A DNA stretch of 25,729 nucleotides from Trichomonas tenax. Its lineage: Eukaryota; Parabasalia; Trichomonadida; Trichomonadidae. How positions within the stretch are numbered: the stretch's first letter is position 1; every line of letters starts with the position of its first letter. Below, in pieces: positions 18,718 to 25,303 of the stretch. A program made the translations under genes and the position numbers. The stretch lies in the NCBI GenBank assembly GCA_023091735.1, contig JALKBU010000754.1, positions 1 to 25,729 of the forward strand, given 5' to 3'. The notes beneath the pieces are model-generated. The model saw only the letters and a list, made by a program, of their open reading frames with translations, was not told the origin of the DNA and did not search any database.

Positions 18718-18783
18718 TTTATTCCTGAAATATACAACTATAATAAATAACAGTATTAATCCCATTTAATAAAAATAAAAATT

Positions 18784-18806
18784 TATTTTTGGATTAATAT
18801 TTTAAT
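18784..18806 (-). terminator. Candidate 3'-end element, copy 1
   Basis: TATTTTTGGATTAATATTTT overlaps the 3' end of the minus-strand gene at 18802-19071. A near copy (TATTTTTGGATCAATATTTA) lies just past the other minus-strand gene that ends at 21594. Both sit between convergent genes, consistent with a shared cleavage/polyadenylation or termination signal of the element. Confidence 0.35.
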
Positions 18807-19071
18807 GTTTTAGTTTAGAAACAACCCATGAACCAACATCAGATATAACATCATTTGTATTTATCACAGATTTTCTCTCATCATTATTATTCACACCAAA
18901 TTCAAATCCAACTTTTGGTAAATTGTCCTTAACTTTATTACCGAATTGAGCACCAAATGAACTAGCTACAGGTTTAACAACATTATTTGTTAACCAATTA
19001 AATCCAGATTTAATTCCATGACCAATTTTCTTAGCAACATCTTTTAGTTTTTTCCAAAATCCCCAAGCCAT
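18802..19071 (-). CDS. Short cationic amphipathic protein, candidate pVI-type minor capsid protein
   Basis: 89 residues. The N-terminus MAWGFWKKLKDVAKKIGHGI is a strongly amphipathic, Lys- and Trp-rich helix, followed by small-residue segments (SSFGAQFGNKV), a middle rich in Asn/Asp, and a short C-terminal helix. Short proteins with an N-terminal membrane-active amphipathic helix next to the major capsid gene occur in adenoviruses (protein VI), virophages and Polintons, where they help cross membranes and tie the capsid interior. The similarity here is in size, composition and neighbourhood, not in an alignment. It starts 62 bp from the MCP start on the opposite strand, so the two probably share a divergent promoter. 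Confidence 0.45.
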   Translation of the reverse strand: MAWGFWKKLKDVAKKIGHGIKSGFNWLTNNVVKPVASSFGAQFGNKVKDNLPKVGFEFGVNNNDERKSVINTNDVISDVGSWVVSKLKH

Positions 19072-19133
19072 TTAATTATAAATAAAATTTGAAATTAATA
19101 CCATTATTTATGTTTTTTTTTATTTTATTTAAA

Positions 19134-20795
19134 ATGAATTCGGCATTTAATACAAGGATAAATAACAACAACACTATACATGGTAACGTAGCGCAATATT
19201 TTGAAAATCTACAATCCCTGGTACAAATTAATGATGGTACTAGAAGTTTTCAATTACGTACAGTTGATTGTCATGACCAATCGGCACCATTTACCGAAGG
19301 ACAAGAAACAAGAATTGCTATAACACATTCTGATTTTGATATCACACAATTGTCAGACGGATTTCTTACATTTAATGTTAAGTTAAATCTTCACTTAGAT
19401 GGACTTTCTACAGATTTTACCGATGAAGAACATTTGTGTAAACTTTTCGTTGGATTTAAATCAAGTAATCAAATATTTGATCAATTAGAAATAATGTGTA
19501 ATAATAGATCTACAGGGTATCAGCAAAACAAATGTGTACGTGAAGGATTTGCTTATAGTACTATCAAACCACATAATGAGAAAAAGACTAAGAAATATAC
19601 ACATTCATTATATGAAAACGTTGAAAATCTTTCTGAATCTATTGCTGGAACATATGTCAATTTAATGGATTTCAAAGAAAATAACGGATATAAGGAAGTA
19701 AACTTTGCACTTAATGTTCATATTGAAGATCTTTTGTGTTTACAAGCTTTCGATATGTTTGTTAATAAAATTATCGGTGAACTTGAATTGAAATTTTATC
19801 CAAGATCTAATGAATTAGTATGGTGTTCAATAAACCCAAAAAAAGTTAAAGATTATAAGCTAATAAGAGAAAATGAACAAATTGATGGTATATTTACTAA
19901 AAATCCTTCAGAATGTTTTATACATCAATTTATTCAGATAAATAATACAGCAAAGTGTATCGTAAAATTTTCTAAAACAACAATTGGTTCTTCTAACGAT
20001 ATAATTCAATATACAGCAACACCAAGAAATCTTAAGTTAATGGTTAATAGTATGTCCATTACAATGCTTAAGTCCAATATGTTTGGATTTAATATTACTG
20101 ATAATGCTTTATCATTAATTCGTAATCAATTATCAAATTCCCCATTAATTATTCCATCACAAGAATTAGAATATAATGCATTCCCATTAACTGCTACAGA
20201 AGCTAGTGTACAATCAACAGGTAATATGACATTGAATAACGTAACATGTATTTCAGTAATGTTCCTTAAACATAATAACGATTATACAGTTTTCGAAAAT
20301 TCTATTTATGATAATGTCCGATTAACAGTTAATGGTAAAAATATACCAGATCAAGTTATTTCAACACTTGGCGCAAGATTTTTACAGTACCAATTAGTCG
20401 CATCAGATCTTTCAAGCGGTTTGAGATGTAGTAAGGAATATGAAGATTCGTTAACAATGGTTGAAAATGAATCCAACAAAGGTACCAGATATGCTAATCC
20501 CTTTAGTGATGCTAGTAGTTTTATGCTGAATTTCCAATGTGAAAGATCTAACGCAGGTTATACATTTGATGGTTTCGATAGTGATGGTCAAAATGTTTCT
20601 ATACAATTTAGAGGACAACCAATTTATTCAGGTGATAACGATACATATTATAAAATTATTGATGGTTATTCTCCACAAATTATATCTAAACCACCACCAC
20701 AAATATGGTTATGTCGTGATACATATTTCTTAGCTGGTCCTGGAATACTTCAATATATAAAGACTGGTAGTCCACAAGGTTCACAAGCCCCATAA
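19134..20795 (+). CDS. Maverick major capsid protein (double jelly-roll)
   Basis: The open frame extends to 19089, but that start is a TTG and the extension is a hydrophobic AT-coded run. The ATG at 19134 (MNSAFNTRINNNN) gives a soluble 553-residue protein. It is rich in beta-strands with Asn/Asp/Gly turns, and its size and composition fit Polinton hexon-type capsid proteins. Features such as QETRIAITHSDFDITQLSDG near the N-terminus (strand plus loop ahead of the first jelly roll) and the C-terminal segment YFLAGPGILQYIKTG are consistent with this family. It is followed 36 bp later by the penton candidate and divergent from the pVI-like gene, forming a capsid cluster. The assignment rests on context, size and fold-like pattern. 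Confidence 0.65.
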   Translation: MNSAFNTRINNNNTIHGNVAQYFENLQSLVQINDGTRSFQLRTVDCHDQSAPFTEGQETRIAITHSDFDITQLSDGFLTFNVKLNLHLDGLSTDFTDEEHLCKLFVGFKSSNQIFDQLEIMCNNRSTGYQQNKCVREGFAYSTIKPHNEKKTKKYTHSLYENVENLSESIAGTYVNLMDFKENNGYKEVNFALNVHIEDLLCLQAFDMFVNKIIGELELKFYPRSNELVWCSINPKKVKDYKLIRENEQIDGIFTKNPSECFIHQFIQINNTAKCIVKFSKTTIGSSNDIIQYTATPRNLKLMVNSMSITMLKSNMFGFNITDNALSLIRNQLSNSPLIIPSQELEYNAFPLTATEASVQSTGNMTLNNVTCISVMFLKHNNDYTVFENSIYDNVRLTVNGKNIPDQVISTLGARFLQYQLVASDLSSGLRCSKEYEDSLTMVENESNKGTRYANPFSDASSFMLNFQCERSNAGYTFDGFDSDGQNVSIQFRGQPIYSGDNDTYYKIIDGYSPQIISKPPPQIWLCRDTYFLAGPGILQYIKTGSPQGSQAP

Positions 20796-20831
20796 ATAAT
20801 TTAGATAATTTATAATTTTATTTTTATATAA

Positions 20832-21257
20832 ATGTTTAACGAAAATTATTCAGGCAAACATATAGTTTGCGTTCCAACAAATCTGTTGGCAGATAATATT
20901 ACCAAAACATATTTATGGTATAACAAACCTGATAATAGTCCAGTTGATGAAGTTACAATAACATTACCACCGGAATTTACAGAAAGCAAAAATTGTAAAT
21001 ATATAATTGTAGAAGATATTAAAGTATTAGTAGGTTCGAAATATTGGCCGGATACTGTAGCACATGCTGATTTCGTTGAACGTGATAAATATTTTGATTC
21101 TGCTATTTGTGTCTGTAATGGTACCGAAGCTAGACATTTATCAAAATATGAGATAATTAGACCATTAAGAAGTTTCAAATTATGGTTCACAAATCCATAC
21201 GGTAATAGAGAAACACAAGTTAAAGCAATAATTGCTCGATTTTTATTAGTTTATTAG
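20832..21257 (+). CDS. Candidate penton/minor capsid protein (single jelly-roll)
   Basis: 141 residues starting MFNENYSGKHIVC. The protein is all-beta in pattern: alternating strands (KHIVCVPTNLL, EVTITLPPEF, CKYIIVEDIKVLVG, RSFKLWFTNP and the terminal VKAIIARFLLVY). A single jelly-roll of this size next to the major capsid gene is the usual vertex (penton) protein of Polintons and virophages. It lies 36 bp downstream of the MCP gene on the same strand. No sequence motif clinches the identity, so it remains an inference from size, pattern and position. Confidence 0.5.
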   Translation: MFNENYSGKHIVCVPTNLLADNITKTYLWYNKPDNSPVDEVTITLPPEFTESKNCKYIIVEDIKVLVGSKYWPDTVAHADFVERDKYFDSAICVCNGTEARHLSKYEIIRPLRSFKLWFTNPYGNRETQVKAIIARFLLVY

Positions 21258-21283
21258 GGTAAACATTAAAAAAAAATATTTTA

Positions 21284-21520
21284 ATGTTTAACGGGAATAA
21301 TATTCGCGTTTATTTTCTAATAAATTTTATATCGGGACTTCCAACATTTAATATCTTACAATTACAACAGGAAATATATAACAATCAAATTACATTTGAA
21401 AAAATAAATGAAAAAATTCAAGAAAATATTACAACAAAAATTCAGGAAATTAATACGATATTGTTAAATCATTATGATGCTATAAAAATAATAGCTGAAA
21501 AAAATTGGTATTATAATTGA
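21284..21520 (+). CDS. Maverick-encoded small coiled-coil protein, unknown
   Basis: 78 residues with an N-terminal hydrophobic stretch (VYFLINFISGL) followed by a coiled coil (ITFEKINEKIQENITTKIQE). It begins 26 bp after the penton candidate, and its start region (ATGTTTAACGGGAATAATAT) closely resembles the start of that gene (ATGTTTAACGAAAATTATTC). That suggests a duplicated 5' segment or shared upstream signal. Function unknown. Confidence 0.4.
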   Translation: MFNGNNIRVYFLINFISGLPTFNILQLQQEIYNNQITFEKINEKIQENITTKIQEINTILLNHYDAIKIIAEKNWYYN

Positions 21521-21550
21521 TGATAATAAATAAATGAAAATTTTAATTAT

Positions 21551-21572
21551 TATTTTTGGATCAATATTTAAT
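21551..21572 (-). terminator. Candidate 3'-end element, copy 2
   Basis: TATTTTTGGATCAATATTTA, 22 bases past the stop of the minus-strand gene at 21594-21905. It matches copy 1 near 18784 and is also placed between convergent genes. Confidence 0.35.
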
Positions 21573-21593
21573 ATAATATTGCACGTCTGAAAA

Positions 21594-21905
21594 TTATACT
21601 GGTGCGGATATTTCTGATGTTGGTTGTTTATATAGATCTGTAACTGATTGTACAATATGATTGTTATACTTATAATTAATATACTTATCTTTATAAAATT
21701 TTTCAGAAACCAGACTATCCTCAATACCATAAGTAGCATTACTAATAACCTGAACTGTTGGATTGTCTGTATAATAAATCACAGACTGTTCTTTTTCTAA
21801 AACAGGACCATCTCTAAGTTTTGGTCTAGGAGTTCTATCCACAGGCATCCACTGAATATTATCTGTTGTATTTTTCTTACGATAGTTCCAATTTTGAGGA
21901 ATCAT
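21594..21905 (-). CDS. Maverick-encoded unknown protein
   Basis: 103 residues starting MIPQNWNYRKKN. The N-terminal third is basic and Pro-rich (DRTPRPKLRDGP), and the remainder has short strands and a C-terminal Pro/Ser tail. No membrane segment, nucleic-acid-binding motif or catalytic signature is visible. It follows the truncated ATPase gene on the same strand, 37 bp after it. It is not an obvious continuation of the ATPase, whose missing C-terminal half should contain further ATPase-core strands. Confidence 0.4.
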   Translation of the reverse strand: MIPQNWNYRKKNTTDNIQWMPVDRTPRPKLRDGPVLEKEQSVIYYTDNPTVQVISNATYGIEDSLVSEKFYKDKYINYKYNNHIVQSVTDLYKQPTSEISAPV

Positions 21906-21942
21906 TTTAATAAAAATAAAAAATCATAATTATAGTAAATAT

Positions 21943-22458
21943 TTATAAAATAACAACTGTATGTAAATAATCTAAATCAAAATTACTAATAAATAATTTC
22001 TCAAATATTTCATTGGCAATATTATCCGGAACTTCTTGTTCTAAATGGTTTTCTTTAATTTGATTGTAGAAACTCTTATATTTAATTATTTCCTTAATAA
22101 GTTTCGGAGCATCTTTATACGATACATATATCACATAAGTTTCTATCAGGTTAGCACATCTGTCAAATGTTTCATCATTAGCTTCACCGTCTTTATTTAC
22201 GTATATTATTAGATGTGTTTCTCTGGAATGTCTTGATAATTTAATAATTTCTTTAGTCATAGTGAATGTTTTACCAGTACGTTGTTTACCAACAAATACA
22301 TTAACAGAATTCAGATAAATGTTTGTTCCAGGTATTTTCTCTAAATTTTCTTTAGATGTTCTATCCATAAGTTCTAATTCCATTTCTTCAGATTGGTTGT
22401 ATTGCGAATTACATTTGCCATTAACATAATCATCGTTATCCATATCAGAATAATCCAT
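21943..22458 (-). CDS. Maverick packaging ATPase (FtsK/HerA type), C-terminally truncated
   Basis: The first in-frame ATG is at 22458 (MDYSDMDNDDY), giving 171 residues; the frame extends to a TTG further out. VNVFVGKQRTGKTFTM contains a Walker A loop, G-K-Q-R-T-G-K-T at residues 57-64, preceded by the expected hydrophobic strand. The reading frame ends HTVVIL and then TAA. The hydrophobic strand is what precedes the Walker B aspartate, so the stop falls where the catalytic acid should come. The remaining ATPase core (normally another 60-100 residues) is absent; only 37 bp separate it from the next gene. The gene is therefore a non-functional remnant, unless another copy complements it. In Polintons this enzyme packages DNA into the capsid. 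Confidence 0.7.
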   Translation of the reverse strand: MDYSDMDNDDYVNGKCNSQYNQSEEMELELMDRTSKENLEKIPGTNIYLNSVNVFVGKQRTGKTFTMTKEIIKLSRHSRETHLIIYVNKDGEANDETFDRCANLIETYVIYVSYKDAPKLIKEIIKYKSFYNQIKENHLEQEVPDNIANEIFEKLFISNFDLDYLHTVVIL

Positions 22459-22476
22459 GGTTTTATTTAAAATAAA

Positions 22477-22707
22477 ATGTTTCAAACTAATTTAAAATAT
22501 ACAATAAAGAAAAAAAATTATGAATTTACTCAAGAATTTCTAAAAGATATGTATACCGCATATGATTGTTATAGAAATGATGTTGAGGAAATTACAGAAC
22601 AAATAGCTGATAAATTAAATTATTGGTATTCTGAAAATAATTCCCTAACATATGACATTAGATTATTTCAAACATTATATCGGATGAAAAATTGGAATAT
22701 TTTTTAA
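22477..22707 (+). pseudogene. N-terminal part of the integrase, split off by a frameshift
   Basis: 76 codons starting MFQTNLKYTIKKKNY, ending RMKNWNIF and TAA. The stop follows a T6 run (22700-22705). In another frame, opened just after 22687, the sequence continues as coding (FFNDYYYKLSQIIT and on) directly into the integrase frame. The two pieces make one N-terminal region if one base of the T6 run is ignored, a +1 shift. It starts 18 bp from the divergent ATPase start codon. Confidence 0.5.
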
Positions 22708-22771
22708 CGATTATTACTATAAATTATCTCAAATAATTACCAATAAGAATTCTCTGAAAGAATATTATGAA

Positions 22772-24121
22772 ATGTTTGTGGATGTGTATCAGCATATAAT
22801 TTATTTCGTATATCAGCTATCTATTGACGAAAACTTTGGGAACAAAATTATCAGAAGGAAAATATTTGATATTCGTATGGAAAATTTTGTGATAGATGTT
22901 GTGCTTTATAATAAGACGAGATATAAAGCAAAAAATACTTTAGAAAAACCAATAAAATCATATGTTCCAAAACATATCAAATTTACTGATTCAAAAGGTA
23001 TTCTACGTAATTATTATGATATATATGATATAGTAAATCCTGATAAAAATATCAAAGAAGAAAATATAGAAATAATGACAGAAAAACAACAACAAAAATA
23101 TTTAGAACAAATTAAGCGCAACGATTCTGAAATTGTCTCAGCCCAATATAATAAATATATTGGTCCTACAAATAATTTTCAGGTAAATAATACTCAAACA
23201 TTTAAAGGATTACCCTGGAAAACATTTAATATGTTAAAAAGTTATGCTCATCGTAATAATATTGATGATAAAACATTCAATAATATGTGGATGGATATAA
23301 AACCTGTAAGTTTTGATCTAAAAGGTAATAGAAAATATTATATGAATATTGTTGGGTCAAAGAATACCGTAATTATTGATTATTTTAGTTCTGGAGATAA
23401 TGTATGGTTATTTGTTGTTGAAATGAATACCAGAAAATTATATGCTGTATTGTCACCAAAAATAAAATCAGATGATGGTTCCTGGCAATATCCTCATAAC
23501 ACACAAATTAATCATAATTTCAAATATGTTATTTCGTCATTAATATCTCTAATGGATAAAGGATTGGTTATCAAAAATATATTATGTGACCAAGAACCAC
23601 CATTTCTTTCTAAACAATTTCAAAATTGGTGTTTAGCAAATGATATCACAATTAGATATTATGAAAAATATAATGTTAATAATATCGATGATTCGCTACA
23701 GGAAAATACACGTGGTAATCATACTACGTTAGCAATTTTGGATAGGATATGTAGAACAATACGTACAATGAATTATAATATGGGTTATGGTACAGATATC
23801 ACACCAGAACGTATGAATTATTTAGTTAATGAATACAATAATTCACCAAATGTAACATTCTCTAAATTTTTCAAAAGACCAATTGCTCCAAATGATGTTA
23901 ATGAAGATATGGAACGTAAATATTGTTTGGAAATGGCTAAAGAAAACTTTGTAACGGCATCTATACCTAAATATAATGTTGTTGGTAAAATTGTCGAAGT
24001 ATATAACATAGCACATTCCATGGATAAAATTAAATCAAAAATATTGGGTAGATTTAAAATTATAGATAAAGATGGTAATTTGTTTGTTTGTAAATCTCTA
24101 AAAAAAATCAGAAATTGTTAA
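22772..24121 (+). CDS. Maverick integrase (DDE, retroviral-type), 5' end frameshifted
   Basis: 449 residues from the first ATG in this frame. The frame itself is open from 22688, and the natural N-terminus probably lies in the frameshifted piece at 22477-22707. The catalytic core runs from about residue 180 to 370. NTVIIDYF carries the first Asp (D203) and NILCDQEPPF the second (D273). NHTTLAILDRICRTIR occupies the place of the third acidic residue, which would be Asp324 instead of Glu, although Glu311 is an alternative. The C-terminal part (KYNVVGKIVEVYN, ILGRFKIIDKDG) is beta-rich and resembles the SH3-like domain of integrases. It would insert the element and create a short target-site duplication. 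The frame reads through to a TAA. Confidence 0.75.
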   Translation: MFVDVYQHIIYFVYQLSIDENFGNKIIRRKIFDIRMENFVIDVVLYNKTRYKAKNTLEKPIKSYVPKHIKFTDSKGILRNYYDIYDIVNPDKNIKEENIEIMTEKQQQKYLEQIKRNDSEIVSAQYNKYIGPTNNFQVNNTQTFKGLPWKTFNMLKSYAHRNNIDDKTFNNMWMDIKPVSFDLKGNRKYYMNIVGSKNTVIIDYFSSGDNVWLFVVEMNTRKLYAVLSPKIKSDDGSWQYPHNTQINHNFKYVISSLISLMDKGLVIKNILCDQEPPFLSKQFQNWCLANDITIRYYEKYNVNNIDDSLQENTRGNHTTLAILDRICRTIRTMNYNMGYGTDITPERMNYLVNEYNNSPNVTFSKFFKRPIAPNDVNEDMERKYCLEMAKENFVTASIPKYNVVGKIVEVYNIAHSMDKIKSKILGRFKIIDKDGNLFVCKSLKKIRNC

Positions 24122-24181
24122 AGTACCACGATGAATGTTAAAAATAGTTTATTAATGTTTAAATATTTTTATTTATTATAA

Positions 24182-24655
24182 ATGAGGTTTAAATATGTTA
24201 ATGGTGCCCTGAAAAATTTAAAAGATGTTAAACCTGGACCCACTAATGGGGCTGCGTCCAACTGGACACGCTTAGAAATTATCGAAAGTTATAACCCAGA
24301 AATTATCACATTTAATAATCCTGAAGAATTTCAAAAATATTATAATTTACATGAAGAAGAATTTAATGAATTATCCACATATAAATTAAATACAAAATAT
24401 AAGATACCATGATACAAAATTACCAAACGTATTATATCTGGCGAATCTAATTCGCAATCAAACAATAAATCGTTTGCTATAAAATTAATTACTGATTATT
24501 CTTACAAAAAATATAATAGTGGTAATATTGATATGCCTAAGAAAATTTCTAATTTCGAAAATAACATTAATAAATTACAAGAAGAAATCGATGAAATAAT
24601 TATTCAAATTAAGAAACTAATGAATGCTCTAAATATAAACATCTGTCAAAACTAA
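24182..24655 (+). pseudogene. Maverick-encoded unknown protein, interrupted by an in-frame TGA
   Basis: The ATG at 24182 (MRFKYVNGALKNLKDVKPGP) begins 76 codons that end at TGA (24410-24412). The same frame stays open and coding-like for 80 more codons (for example ITKRIISGESNSQ, then a coiled-coil stretch FENNINKLQEEIDEII), ending at TAA 24653-24655. The change looks like a nonsense mutation of a sense codon. The fact that a DNA polymerase further on also has an in-frame TGA makes readthrough worth considering. The protein is otherwise unknown. Codons around 24236-24275 are strikingly GC-richer than the rest and hold the short inverted repeat GTCCAACTGGAC. Confidence 0.45.
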
Positions 24656-24674
24656 TTTCAACTATTATTCTCGG

Positions 24675-24696
24675 CCAACATTTTTTAAAAAGTTGG
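24675..24696. repeat. Perfect-arm inverted repeat (CCAAC...GTTGG)
   Basis: CCAAC, then AT, then TTTTTAAAAA, then GTTGG: a 10-bp stem with a 2-base bulge and almost no loop, between the TGA-interrupted ORF and the gene at 24739. It could act at a transcript end or promoter, but nothing proves a role. Confidence 0.5.
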
Positions 24697-24738
24697 ACTC
24701 AAAATGTATTTTTGTGCATTTTATTTATAATTAAAATT

Positions 24739-25218
24739 ATGAATATGAATGCCATGATTAGTTTAAAGCAAGAAGAATCCAAACAATCTCAAAACGTAAA
24801 TGTTAATGTTAAACCTGAAACCAATGTTTATATTAATGAACAAGGGCCATCAAAGATGGGCTGCGACGAATCGTCGTGCGTTACAGTTAAATATCGCGAT
24901 ATATCTCGTGAAGATATTACCGAAATAAACCCCGAAATTAAAATGTTGAAGAATGAAATCGAAGTTTTTAATTTAGTTATTCAGATGATGAGTGATAATC
25001 CTATTTACATTAATAAATTAATTATTGCTGACGATATTGTTTTGATGAAACTTATTAAGCTATTAACTGATGCTGATGATGTTCAGTTAGATGTTGAAGA
25101 TATTGGTGAGGGATGTATAACAAAGAATAAATATCGTAAGGTTAACGCAATTTATGTTATCAAAGATAATAAAACATATAATTTAAAGTATGATTACCCA
25201 GAAGTTTCTAACATATGA
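24739..25218 (+). CDS. Maverick-encoded unknown protein
   Basis: The open frame reaches back to a TTG at 24712, but the first ATG is at 24739 (MNMNAMISLK), giving 159 residues. The N-terminal 45 residues are polar and Gln/Asn/Val-rich (NVNVNVKPETNVYINEQ). A GC-rich island follows, encoding GPSKMGCDESSCV with two Cys. The rest alternates helices and strands and is acidic (LLTDADDVQLDVEDIGEG). No enzymatic motif is visible. The GP(S/T) patch resembles GPTNGAASNW in the preceding gene. It is convergent with the polymerase gene. Confidence 0.5.
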   Translation: MNMNAMISLKQEESKQSQNVNVNVKPETNVYINEQGPSKMGCDESSCVTVKYRDISREDITEINPEIKMLKNEIEVFNLVIQMMSDNPIYINKLIIADDIVLMKLIKLLTDADDVQLDVEDIGEGCITKNKYRKVNAIYVIKDNKTYNLKYDYPEVSNI

Positions 25219-25303
25219 AAGAAATTGGAATACATATTAAGGTCGTCTTTTAAATTATATGTTTTAACAAAATAATTACAAAATTTATTTTTTGTGTATT
25301 TAT
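25219..25303. other. Convergent 3' region before the polymerase gene
   Basis: 85 bases of AT-rich DNA between the stop codons of the gene at 24739 and the polymerase gene. No motif recognised. Confidence 0.3.
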
